Assembly (NCBI GenBank): GCA_030248225.1
Contig: JASANE010000328.1
Coordinates: forward strand, 25,742 to 89,741
Source: Trileptium ribeirensis
Taxonomy: Eukaryota > Nematoda > Enoplea > Enoplida > Thoracostomopsidae
Direction of reading: 5' to 3'
DNA: 64,000 nt
Shown: positions 23,525 to 34,419 of the stretch, piece by piece
How the letters are laid out: each line of letters begins with the position of its first letter
How positions within the stretch are numbered: the stretch's first letter is position 1
Notes under the pieces: model-generated
Database searches by the model: none
What the model was told of the DNA's origin: nothing
The model's input: the letters and a program-made list of their open reading frames with translations, nothing else
Program-made: the position numbers and the translations under genes

Positions 23525-24800
23525 CTCCTTAATTTATAATTTTTCTTGAAATTTGTGATTCATAAATTTCAAATGTTTCTGTGTATTTGGTCATTGGAAG
23601 AAGAAATCAAGTGTTTTGATATGATTAAAATAATCTGTCTAATAATTGATGTGCTGCCGTTGTATAATTGCTATCGTGGCATTTTAAATAGGCTCAGCGA
23701 CCTGAATTTAAAACGGATAAATATTAGCTAAACGCAGAGCAGCCTTAATCGCCCCGTTCGCCTCGCTAAATGAGTTACTAGTTTCAACATATATAATTAT
23801 AGGAGTGATAATAAGAATGCTCTGAAATGATTTTATTTCATGAGTAACAAATGACTTGGTCTAGCTGGATACCATCGCGGCTTCATCTTAATCGGACGCA
23901 TAATTGAGATTCAGATTTCACAGAAAAGAATATAATTATATTATAATATACATATAAAGTTTTCTAGTATCTTACAGTATTAAGAATTAGAGATTTCACG
24001 TTACGTACGTTCCGTACAAGAGATATAATGAAATCAGGCATTTAATTGTTAGTATATTTCAGCTTTATGTAGTGATTGATTACTTCACGTTGACGAACGC
24101 AAATACACAGATTTAATTTACACACAGAACATTAAGCGTACTTTACTAAAACAAAATTCAACTAAATTAGTTTAACCATTCTAAACTCCAGTTACAAATT
24201 AAAATCTTAGAATTTGTACGAAAATAGCTAATGAAAGCCGTTTTATAGTAGAAACGAGATTAGAGCGATGTAGATTAATAAGTATATACGACGTGCATCA
24301 ACATCAAAATTTTCAGCGTTATACGAATCGATGCGGCCTTCTGCTGATGTGCTCTATAATCATCGCTAAGTATATTGCCAAATGTTCGCATGATCCGAAT
24401 TAAAGGTATTAATGATAAAGGCTAACTATACTGACCGTAGTTTGGTATTGATGTTTTCTGTTTTACTGGACGACAATTGAATACACAATGCAGTACATGA
24501 TCCTTAGATGATGCAACCAACACATTTATCTAGTTTATCGTATCAATAGGTTTACTGTATGGTGAGATATTTTTGAAAAATAACAGATGGTTAAAGCCAA
24601 CCGAAATTTGTCTAGAGTTAGCTGTGACCACTCATAATTAAATGTTTTACAGGTTTCATACAGCTGAACATGCAAAACCTAAGAATTTAACCGATTAATT
24701 TATGGGTGTATTCAAAGTAAAAATGTTTCGCAGCCAGACATGTGAAACGTGTCAGCTACATGATCGCTGAAGATGCCTCGTGTTCAATGGAGACGGAACA
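23525..24800. other. no recognisable gene
   Basis: AT-rich sequence with only short incidental frames (for example 23546-23731 on the plus strand). Confidence 0.5.
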
Positions 24801-24802
24801 GC

Positions 24803-25035
24803 AAGTATGTGTTCATATTGCGTCCTATCCGATCCGTTCCGACCCCATTGAGCAAGTGCAATACTTAATGATTCAAGCCAGACGATGCAGTGTGAAAAAT
24901 ACATACACTCGTATACTATGTTTAGAGTTTGGTCGTATGTGAAGGGATTGACTGGTGCGCAATGTGAATACAAATCTGATCGGATCGGAACAAAATGTGC
25001 CTGATCTGATTGGACATAATGTGAACACGTCTTAA
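24803..25035. mobile_element. small inverted-repeat element (MITE-like)
   Basis: GTGTTCATATTGCGTCCTAT…CGATCCGTTCCGA (24810-24843) pairs imperfectly with TCGGAAC…TGATCTGATTGGACATAATGTGAACAC (about 24983-25031). Another partial copy, ATCTGATCGGATCGGAAC, lies just inside the right arm. The long antisense frame at 24752-25159 is probably a by-product of this structure and I do not call it a gene. Flanking target duplications were not found. Confidence 0.5.
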
Positions 25036-26355
25036 TAATAGTAAAGCGGCTTACTTCCGATGGTGTCTTTAACGACGACTGCGTTTGGAGCAATATGAGG
25101 ATAACAGTGGCATCGAGATAAAACGCTGTCGATTCTTTGTTCCAATAAACATGCTTCATAAGTGTAGTTGGATGAATATTTTAACTCTACTGTACCACAA
25201 CCTGTACCAGGATAATTTATTTTCTAAAACAATTATTTTTATTCAGTAAACATTTATTGCCTGCTGTCGCAAACGCTGCCGCCGCCATGCAGATCATTTT
25301 GCTTTTATTTAGTTTTTTGCACTCGTTACAATGTTAAAATATTTATATAAATGGGTACGACATAATTCGTTTGTTATTCTAGTACATATTGCAAAGGTCA
25401 CTTCTCACTCAATTAAGCTCATTTTTGCATAATAAAATCTGTTTCGCCTAGTCGAAGCAAGACATTCACTTGACTAAATTGGAATGAAATAAAAAATATT
25501 TTAAAATTTTGACATTTTTTTAAGGATTCGATGAAATATGAATATGTACCTTGACAAGAATTAGGAGCGACAATTCGAATTGAATTGAATTTAATATCTC
25601 GAAGAATCGTTAAAAGAAACCAATCTGTATTAAACTGAGGTCGTGACGACGCTACTGCTAATTATGACCTCATATATGATATCAATAAGATTGAAAATAT
25701 GGGTAATGTTTTAATTATAAAAGAAATATTTTGTTATAAAATTGACAACACAATTAAGCTTTTTCTGAAAAATAGCAAAGCAGTGAAACCAGCAAACACA
25801 GACTAATCCGGTTGGAACACTTCCGAATGTTTTAACTTGGCAAACGTTTGAAAAAGAGGCCTTAAATTTGATAGATGAAATGCTAAATAATACTTTGTTA
25901 AACAAAATTTTCAAGCAAAATATCTTTTTGTAAATATGCATTGACAAAGGTAATACGCGCTAATAAAACGGCATAGTATGAAGCTGTTTGAAAAATATTT
26001 TCCTTCGAAACACGCGATTATTTAGATGGGGAACAGGTGCGGTTCTACCAAAAGCAAAAGGTGTACACATGTCAATGGTTAAAACATGGCATAATCTCGC
26101 AAACTTTGACGAGAAACAGGTAAAGATGAGGTGCTTCGACGAGGTCACAGAGCATTTTCAGAAAAGAAACCTTAAAAACTTATCCCTCTTTTTATAGAAA
26201 ATGTTGGGTTCAATACGAATACCTATTTTTATAAGATTGATAATGTAGAAAAACAACTTACAGGTGAATTTACATCTGAACAAGTACTTTTCGTGGGAGC
26301 TGAATAGAAGCCTAGCCGGAAATTACTGTTTATAAGGAATAGTATTATTTCATAA
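25036..26355. other. mostly no gene; one short frame
   Basis: Nothing recognisable in 25036-25950. A plus-strand frame at 25988-26197 (about 69 codons, with KAKGVHMSMVKTWHNLANF) has a mixed composition that could be an old exon. No convincing splice sites or domain are seen, so it is left unassigned. Confidence 0.3.
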
Positions 26356-26357
26356 AG

Positions 26358-26720
26358 ACAATTTTTAAAAGTAACTTTAAATATGAAAGGTTAACGGTAT
26401 TAAGATTAATAAATATATTTCTGTGGAATTATATACTTTTCTGCAAAACAAAAGCTAGATAGCTGATGCGTTATAAAACAAAACATGGTACCTCACTTTT
26501 AACGAAATTAAGAGCTTCACGATTTTAAAAGTAACTTTTTAAATATTAAAGCTTAACGATATTAAGATTTATAAGTAAGTATCAGTATGGCACGGGATAT
26601 TTCTCTGGAATTATGTACTGCTGTAAAACAAAAGCTAGATCGGTGATGTGTTATGAAACGATATATGGTACTTCACTTTTAACGAAATTGAGAGCTCGAC
26701 GATTTGAAAATTTAACAATA
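26358..26720 (+). repeat. tandem duplication, about 170-185-bp unit
   Basis: Two consecutive units share AAAAGTAACTTT(TT)AAATAT, AACGRTATTAAGATT, the stretch ending AAAACAAAAGCTAGAT and CACTTTTAACGAAATT (first unit about 26358-26528, second about 26529-26712). The second unit has an extra insert GTATGGCACGGGATATTTC. An open frame (26613-26909) begins in unit 2 but shows no recognised domain. Confidence 0.6.
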
Positions 26721-27519
26721 TTTGTTGAAATTGTTCGCTGGAGGATAGGTTTATATATTAGTTGTGCACTAGCATTAGCACTAGTATTTAACACATCATA
26801 TTATAATATACACTGTACTCCACGCAATGTTACTTTAAAACGTTTACGTAGGGCATTAATTTTGAAGGTTTTGCAGGCAAAGCTAACTTGCACCAAGATT
26901 TACCAATAAAATAATAGATGACACATTGTTGAAAACCCAAAAAGCATGGAAAACCCCTAAAAACAGTTGCCCTTTCAAAATTGGTTATACTGGTCAATGG
27001 ATGATATGTACCAAATGAAGTGTTCTTGATATGTTCGACAAATGGTAAAAATTTACATACTGAGTCATCCTAGATAACCCAATGGCCCAAGGCGATGATT
27101 AAATTTCCGATAACATATACAATATCACAGACCATGTGGTTTATATGATTAGGCACATACTATCGCAATCAGTATTTTAAACCGCATTTATGACATTACA
27201 GCGTAGGGTGAACTCTATTAAATATATTTTGAGTAAGCACTAATTCTAAAGTACATTCGCATGTATTGGTTTTTACAGATAGCAGACAAAACATACTGAT
27301 ACCAATTCCGGGCTTATAGTCCCTGTGGGCACATATCCACTATTCGAGAACTGCTGTAAATGATACCCTCAAGGATAGTGAAAATACGTTTTTTAAATTG
27401 GGACATCATATTAAATTCCTGTTAATTGAGATTTCTTGCAATCGTTTAGATTTCATAACGAAACTAAGAATTGCTAAAATTCGTTAGGTGAGAATGGACC
27501 TAAATTTTTCGGTTCGACC

Positions 27520-27912
27520 CGACCGTTGGAAATCGAGGTACGCCCGGTCCGGCCCGATGCTGTAAAATTTCGGCCTGGGCCGGCTTGGCCCGGAACTGCA
27601 AATTTCAGCTTTGCCTGGACCGGGCCGTGTATAATGGGGTGTAGGCATGCTCAATTTAAAGGATACAGGTGATTTAGACATAAAAATGCATATATGAAAC
27701 GAGCACGAGAACAGATTCTTAAATTCTCAAAACGACCCAAGATTATCGCACAGCGTACTATTCATTCCGTATTTGATTGAAGTGACAACCAGCCGAAATT
27801 CTTTGGGCCGGGTAGGCCTGGCTATGATTTAAGGGCCTGGCCGGATTGGATATCGAGGTTCGCCTGGCTCGGATGTGTAACATTGCGGCCGGACCCGCAA
27901 GACGAGTGACCC
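27520..27912 (+). repeat. GC-rich CCGGCCCGG-type repeat with direct copies
   Basis: Islands rich in GGCCCGG/CCGGGCC stand out from AT-rich DNA. Two direct copies of ATCGAGGTWCGCC…GTAAMATTKCGGCC lie at about 27533-27580 and 27849-27895. A related stretch with GGCTCAGCTCGGCTCGAAAC occurs at 30745-30905. These look like a dispersed, self-complementary GC-rich repeat of unknown type. Confidence 0.5.
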
Positions 27913-28050
27913 CTGATTTTTAACGGCCGCAGGCAGTAATTCTCACATGTACGTTGTTCGAAATAGCCCTAATTTATTGGTCATTTTCCAAATTTGCAAC
28001 AGAAGCGCAGAGACGCCGATAACACCAGCGCTTTTCTTGATATTTTTTAC

Positions 28051-28149
28051 CTTTCTTGTAGTTATCGCGACATCTGTAACGGTTCCTAGCAAGATGTTGA
28101 TTGTATTCTTATCACTGACTGAATTTTGTCCTTGATTCACTAACTTCAC
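28051..28149 (-). CDS. candidate small exon, 33 codons
   Basis: Exactly 99 bp, phase 0 at both ends, on the minus strand. The acceptor is TTTTTTGGTATATTGCAG before GTGAAG and the donor is AGAAAG followed by GTAAAA. The peptide contains NTINILLGTVTDVAITT. It is too short for family assignment and the opposite strand is open too. It is called on splice signals and phase only. Confidence 0.25.
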
Positions 28150-28192
28150 CTGCAATATACCAAAAAATTATTTGCTATTTATCAAATAAATT

Positions 28193-28980
28193 AGGTTCTT
28201 TTCCATTATTCCCCAGCCGGAATTTGGTTAATTTTGAAGATACAGCGCTGATTTTGGTATCAATCGATTCTGCTCGATGTGGCGGTTCAGAAAATACTCA
28301 TTTTACCCACATCCCTAAAAACATTTTTTCGATTTTTTGAGGTCCCAATAGTCCCCCCTTGGAAACCCAAAATTTTTTCTTCGGTATATGGTCACGGTGA
28401 GCACCATTCGACTCGGCTTGGTGAGAGAAATCTACTGAAATTGTTGTTACTGAAATCTACGCCAGCGTTAGAAAGTTATGATGGTCCAAGTAACCCTGAG
28501 GGGCGAAAATACAGTGCAGGCCATGCCGTTCTCCATATACTAATCATAAGCCTTAGTCTTAGCCTAAGCTAAGACCCTTATATGAGACATACACTAAGCC
28601 TAAGTCTAAGTCGGGGAGCTGCCGCCCACCCCCCCCCCCCAGAACCCCCGATCTAAGCTGTTCTTTTTTCTAACGTTATAACGTACCGCCCATCAGGGTT
28701 ACTTGGGCCCTCTTTACTTTCTAGCGGTAGCGTAGATTTCAATAAAATGCACACCGTAGATTTCTCTCACCAAGCCGAATAGAATGGTACCCAACATGAC
28801 CACATTCAGAAGAAAAAATTTTGGGTTCCAACTCAAAAAATCGCAAAAAATTTTTCAGGGGTGTGGGTAAGATGAGTATTTTCTGAACCGCCTCATCGAG
28901 CTGAATCGATTGGTACCAAATTCAGTGCTGTATCTTCAAAATTGACCAAATTCCTGCTGGGGGATAATGGAAAAGAGCCA
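28193..28980. mobile_element. terminal-inverted-repeat element D, copy 1
   Basis: Arms of about 300 bp (28193-28506 and 28687-28980) are reverse complements. Examples are GAAAATACTCATTTTACCCAC pairing with GTGGGTAAGATGAGTATTTTC, and CCAAGTAACCCTGAGGG pairing with ATCAGGGTTACTTGGGCC. The 180-bp centre contains CCTTAGTCTTAGCCTAAG-type repeats and a run of 13 or so C (about 28629-28641). No coding capacity. It behaves like a fold-back or MITE-type element. Confidence 0.85.
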
Positions 28981-29069
28981 TAAATTATGAACTGTTATAC
29001 ATAGCCCGAAAGCATTGGTAGAGAATATATTCAAGATTAACTTAGCAAAGGTAATGTATTAACTCTTAC

Positions 29070-29204
29070 ATGCCTGCATTAATATGTTTATCGTGCGGTG
29101 CTGACAAACTCAAGCCTGTGTTCAAACTCGACGACGAATCACATGATTGTAAGCGATGTAAGCAAGCCATTGAACTACATAGGAGGTGTCTCTCGGTACC
29201 TTAA
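29070..29204 (+). CDS. small zinc-finger-like frame (PHD-like), 44 codons
   Basis: An ATG frame of 44 codons contains CLSCG…DCKRCKQAIELHRRC, that is two CxxC pairs about 17 residues apart followed by His-x-x-Cys. This arrangement resembles a degenerate PHD or treble-clef finger. Such fingers occur at the N-terminus of some LINE ORF1 proteins and in chromatin proteins. The frame stops at once after it and nothing downstream continues it, so it is either the 5' end of a dead ORF1 or an isolated exon. Confidence 0.35.
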   Translation: MPALICLSCGADKLKPVFKLDDESHDCKRCKQAIELHRRCLSVP

Positions 29205-29984
29205 ACACCTATTTGCAAAGAATTACGCATGCTACAGACTGAGTTGACACAAGGCTTCGCAATGTGCGCAGCTGTTGTTTGGTAGCACTGAGCATAAAAC
29301 AGTTAACAAACATTTGCTACTAGTCACCATAAGGCGACTCAAAATAAACACTACTTTTACTTGTCTATATCCTTGTTATTTCTAGAGTCCGCTGGAATTA
29401 ACGAATGTGCTGGGAAGTTTGTCTCCAGTTTTAATATGTTGAACTTATTCCAATTGATTTCGCAATGCTTATAATTAGCCATTTCAAACCTGCTACATAA
29501 GGTGTTGGTAAATCCCATTTCATGTTGCAACTGCCTTAATTTGTCATCAGAAACTGTTATCCTGTGACATTTACAGATATAACAGCCGAATGATCACGGC
29601 TGTATCATCCGGATTGCTCTACAGCCGTATAACCACATATTTTTCCTAGTCGTTCTCGCCTCAGTGTTCCAGAAATGTACTTCTTGAGTTCTCGACGAAT
29701 TCCGCAGTACGATTAGCGGGCCTTTGCCTTTAGCCCTCCATCCAGAGCCAAATTTGTTCTTTGAAGATACAGTGATAATTTTGAATGAACTGGTGAAGAA
29801 AATATCCATTTCCGCCACATTTATAAAAAAATTATATTTTTTCGATTGGTTGGGTTACCTATTTGTCCCCCAAAATACCCAATGCCGTCAATAATTAAAG
29901 ACATGGTCTTGTACCGTTCTCGTGTACAATAAAAATATATCGTCGATGATAGAATTGTACTTTCACGCGACCGTATCTTGGGTT

Positions 29985-30650
29985 CAACCAAGCTTCAAAA
30001 AGATATTTATGCTGGCGCGCGAAGTTCCTCGTGGTTTCGTACGAATTAAATGTAAATTATTGGTGCCCTGGGTTAGCATATGCTTTACCAGTAATTGTAG
30101 TAACTGGTAGTTCAGCGCTAAAAGAAGCCTATCAAGCCACCAACACCTATGTTGGTAGACAACCCGGACAAGTTGCTGCAGTTGTTCCACAATGTCAGCG
30201 TTTGGCCGTATTGCTCAGCTGCCATAATACTTCATATCCTTAGATAGTGCTAGCTGGTGATATGTCGACAAAACGAATTATTCGATGGTTTCCTGGAGTT
30301 TTCAATCGCTTCATGAATCAACACGTTTTGGTCCCAAACAACGGCTTAAATTTTGTTTCGAGCAAGATCGGAAAAAAATTTGTATTGGGATATGCTGCCC
30401 AAAGGTACCATTGTGCAACTCTCAGAGCAACGGCAAAGTAGAAGCGTTTATCCTCAATCGGATGATTAAACATACTGTATATACACTCGCCGCCAATTGC
30501 GAAAGCTTCGGAGAAAGATTCCGTGCAAAGATTTTCAGCTTCCGCGTGACTCCGCTGAGCCCGCAATTTTAACGTTTGGTAGCAACATTTCTTGCGAGTC
30601 TTGCACCTATTTTCAGCACCCACCCAACATATTGAAAACACTTGAACCGC
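29985..30650 (+). pseudogene. broken Ty3/Gypsy-type integrase
   Basis: Frames together show a zinc-region-like start (YWCPGLAYALP), then VPNNGLNFVSSKIGKKF (about 30320-30378), the conserved CNSQSNGKVEAFILNRMIK (about 30418-30470; third catalytic residue region, HPQSNGxxE-like) and FSFRVTPLSPQF (about 30532-30568; YR.TPH-like end). At least three frame changes and several stops are present. This is the rve integrase core that inserts retroelement cDNA. No protease or RT is visible nearby, and it lies inside the arms of element D. Confidence 0.7.
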
Positions 30651-30744
30651 CGTGTTAAATCAGTCGTTCTATTCGCATGAAACTACCTCGAGTGTCGAAG
30701 CGTCACAGCCCAGCAAACAAACCTGCGAAAAACTACAGGTTCCT

Positions 30745-30905
30745 ACAGGTGAAAATGAGCCGAATTTTCAGGCTTGGGCCGTCCTGACTCAAATTTAATC
30801 CAGGTCGGTTTGACTAGGACTGATTTAACCGGAAGTCGGCTCAGCTCGGCTCGAAACTTTAAACTTTCGGTTCGGTTTTGCTCGAAAAACTCGTGGATTA
30901 AAAAT
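30745..30905. repeat. GC-rich CTCGGCTCG repeat patch
   Basis: Contains GTCGGCTCAGCTCGGCTCGA and TTTCGGTTCGGTTTTGCTCG. Similar in character to the 27.5-27.9 kb patch and probably the same repeat family. Confidence 0.4.
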
Positions 30906-31925
30906 GGATTTAGCTGACGAGGACGTACAAATGGATACACAAATTAATGTAATCTAACACACATGATTGCCAAATTCGCTCGTTGAGGCTATTAAACTTT
31001 GCAACAAATTGCACAATACTTTACGACCAGTAGAATCTACAGAATGGTTAAGAACAGTAAGGCCGACAGCGAATGCACGGTTAGACAGTAAAGTCAGATA
31101 TAAGATACCACTAACAGATGATAATGGACTCGCTGAATAGTATAGCATTATCTACTTTTGCTGAGTTAGCTGCTGCGGTATGTCATAAATATTCGGTACC
31201 ACATCAAGTTTTCGCACTATTTACTTTAGACTCGACACATATTCCTGGAACGCAAGAATCACATGTTCACAAACACTCATTTTATTCACTGCCTATCTAT
31301 TGCTCCACATAATATGTTGGGTAATATTTCAAGCTTTCGAAGACAATATGAGCGTCCGATCGCTAATCATAGCAACTATGCTGCATGGCAAAACAATTGC
31401 AAACACGCTATATATGTGACATTGTAATCGTCGTGGTTTGTATATATTACGACGCAGGCGACTACTTGACGGGAACTAAATTAACCTACCAATGCTCTCG
31501 TTTACCAAGCCAGCAACTCAAGATTGCAGTGCGTTCTGTAACTTGGCGAAGCGTTGCATTTTTGATTGCGCGTACCTTATTAGCCCATCCTTTATTCAGC
31601 TCGTCCCTTATTGCTAGGTTCCTTAAGGCATCCGACTGAGCGGTCATTATAGTTCCTTTTCTATATTTCAAGTTTGAAACTATTCGTGCATGTAAACAAT
31701 GGGCCGTGATACCTTTCGGGGTTTCCCCAAGAATTATCCTTGAAACTTTGGGAAAATATGGGTGCCAAGGGGTAACTATTGGCAACTGAAAAAATATAAT
31801 TTTTGTAATAAATTTAGTCGAAATGGGTATTTTGTCAAGGGCGTTGTTGAGCTGAGTCGAATGCTACCAAAATTGCATCTTTAAAAATGACTATTTATGG
31901 CCGGGGCTATTCTACGAATGATCTG

Positions 31926-32550
31926 ACAACCGTAAACACAAATCAAGTGTCGTCAAATAATCTATGAATATTATACAAACGGGTCGTAGCATGGTGCGGC
32001 ATAGTATCAGTTTAACCCGATTCACATTGATTATTTACGTGCGGCCACATCTACTACATACTTTTTGGAAGCTATAATGCTCCAGGGTATCAAATTGCTG
32101 ATGGTGGTGTAACAGGTCTGCGCAGATAATAGATACAGTCGCGACACCATTTACAGATTGTGCAAATATAACGGCAGCTTATGTGGGTTATTGTAGCTGG
32201 CACGAGCCATCTACTACCTGACGCATCAGACATGACAGCATCCGCAAATTGATGCAGCCGGCGTGATAATATAAACTATCGTGACACTGTCAAAGTGGTA
32301 CACCGCCATTGTCACGCGTAGTATAGCCGAAATATAAGTAGCCGATAATGTCCTGCATCAGCCACCTGCATGCTGTTTCCACAACGACTTCGTCGGACAC
32401 AAATAAGGGACCGCCCCTGATTGATTACAAACAATGTATACAATTTTACGAAAGGAAAGGTACATTATATGGTGCACTTCTGCAAATAAATTGAAAACAG
32501 CTAACCATTATAAGAAAGCCATTTCGTAATGTAATCGGGTGGTACATTTC
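31926..32550. other. no recognisable gene
   Basis: Balanced composition, no frame worth naming and no repeat that I can pair elsewhere in the window. Confidence 0.45.
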
Positions 32551-32551
32551 A

Positions 32552-32900
32552 GTTGGTGTCCCATTTGTCTTCATTTGACGTCAAAAACAATTATTTTGTT
32601 ATGTTTACTGCTGGAGTAAATGTTTCGTTGGTTTCGTTGCACCTTGATGTTCAATCGATTGGTTTCGATTTTATCGTTGACTGCCGTAAGCACTCAAGGG
32701 AACAGCTGGGGGTCATACAAGTCAAGGCAACACATAAAATTTCTCCATACGTAGTATTAACTTCAATTGCTATAGTCGTTATCGAAGCTAAATTTTTAAA
32801 TCTTAGTAACCAAAATGACAGTGAGTCAAGTGTGAGGAATTCTAATTCGAGTACTGGCACCGGCTTATATTTGTCAAACATTGCACTATACAGAAGTTAA
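32552..32900 (+). CDS. hypothetical frame of 115 codons
   Basis: A plus-strand frame begins immediately after a good acceptor word (GGTACATTTCAG) and ends at TAA. The first two thirds alternate hydrophobic and charged residues (LHLDVQSIGFDFIVDCRK), and the tail is Ser/Asn-rich. No domain is recognised. The opposite strand is also open (32651-32881). It may be a terminal exon or chance. Confidence 0.25.
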
Positions 32901-33379
32901 ATCGCGCATGAAAGGGTTAATACGTTAACTTTTACTATTCTAAATTAACTTAGATAATCTTCATGTTTAATTCTTTATGACGTCTAGCATTTAATTGCAT
33001 AGTTCAACAATAAGCATTAACAAATAATGATACCTTCATTTTCGAAATTAATTCTTACTTTGCGAAATTGTTAGTCGGGAAATTGGTTAATTAGAGCATG
33101 TGATCACAACAAGTTAAAACCATAGTAGAAACGATTTTGCGGCTCTAACAGAGACAGCTGATACGCATATTTATGCTCAATATTCCTACATCGCTGCAAG
33201 ACCTTAGTACGCACCATTCAATGGCACTGCTGTTAGCTTGAGATCTGTTGCGGATTCGTCAAACATTCACATAAGTGATACAAATGCTATTCAGCCATAA
33301 ATTATAACGTAGATATTGAAGGTTCGTCGGTTCTGGGCAGGGATTGTATATAGATTTGAGGCGGTCGTCACAGGGAATA

Positions 33380-33605
33380 AATTGTCTGAAATTTTAGGAC
33401 CTCAAAATTTTTCTCCAGGATTTCTGCCAATTTACGATAAATTTTCCTAATGTTTCCCATTTATTACAAAATTTATTTCAATTTATGCCAGTTTTCACCG
33501 TTTTTGCCAATTTTCGTAAAATTTTTCAGGCGGTGAGGGGGTCCGGAGCTTTGGAGGGGAAGGGGTAAACTTGGCCTTAGGGGTCCGAAACCTTTGGGGG
33601 AAACT
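33380..33605. repeat. T/A-rich then G-rich low-complexity stretch
   Basis: TTTATGCCAGTTTTCACCGTTTTTGCCAATTTTCG-type short repeats are followed by GGTGAGGGGGTCCGGAGC and GGGGAAGGGG. A similar change from A/T words to C/G runs occurs in the inverted-repeat arms near 55.8-56.0 and 57.75-57.9 kb. A C-rich patch at 33900-33960 is of the same kind. Confidence 0.4.
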
Positions 33606-34419
33606 CCTACCTACTGATCGATACCTTCAATTTATGGATTAAATGTGCAGTATCCACATTGCCTAATTCCGAACAGGACACAAGTACAATCATTTTTTGC
33701 ATTAGGTTTCATAAAATTAAACATGAACTGCAAAAATTTAAGCCAAATCGATTGACCACATGCTTAATAACCCCTTCGTGTCAACAACTTCTTTTAAAGT
33801 ACTTTACATTTGATGATACAATGTGTGCATCTTGTATTTATCAACTGTCAATCTTTCAGAACTGTTTATTAGATGCAGCTGCCTACAGCACAACTTCTAT
33901 CTCCCGCCCCCGTTTCCCCTGAAGTGCCTCCGCCGACCCGGCTGCCCCCCTCCCGGAGCGTCAGGAATTTATTACCTAGAGCTTGAAAGAGTGGTGGCAG
34001 ATAATTAGTGGTTGTAATTCCGTTTTGCTACTAACCCAACGGTGATTATTCTATTATCTAACCTCCAAGCCGTACGTTATATATGGTCCAGCCATTTCTT
34101 CATATGTTTCAGCGTTTAGAGTCAGCTTGAGGCCATTACGTGGTCCTTATAGATAATATATAAACAACAATATTACATACACATATATATCAGTAAATAT
34201 AAAACTCTTAGATTTGAATACATTAGAGTAAGCTTTACAGTGAAATCGCTTAAGGCGAATCAAATAAATCACTACCAATACATTTTCGCCACATTAACAT
34301 TTCGCCATAAGACGTGTTATTACTAGCAGCTTGTCTTTTCGCCAAGCGGATGAATTCTAGAGTGTCGAAAATTAGAAAGACGTATGTAGGTATATTGAGC
34401 ATCTAGTTACAAATAGCCG

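Larger units (their letters stand above)
29690..31925. mobile_element. terminal-inverted-repeat element D, copy 2, enlarged
   Basis: The left arm (about 29725-29870: TTTGAAGATACAGTGATAATTTT…TTTTTTCGATTGGTTGGG…GTCCCCC) and right arm (about 31735-31905: GGGTGCCAAGGGGTAACTATT…GGGTATTTTGTC…GAGCTGAGTCGAATGCTACCAA) match the two arms of copy 1 in inverted orientation. The arms are older and more diverged than copy 1. Between them lie about 1.86 kb, including a broken retroviral-type integrase. Either a retroelement fragment was inserted, or this is the larger coding version of element D. Confidence 0.55.

Noticed and set aside
24752..25159. 135-codon minus-strand frame
   Set aside because: It spans an inverted-repeat element and its flanks and has no domain. 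Both strands are open here because of the repeat structure.
29985..30650. Maverick/Polinton transposon
   Set aside because: Only an integrase is present; no polymerase, ATPase or protease motifs are visible, so the larger identity is not claimed.
31385..31785. Overlapping frames on both strands next to element D right arm
   Set aside because: No domain or splice signals; likely chance frames.
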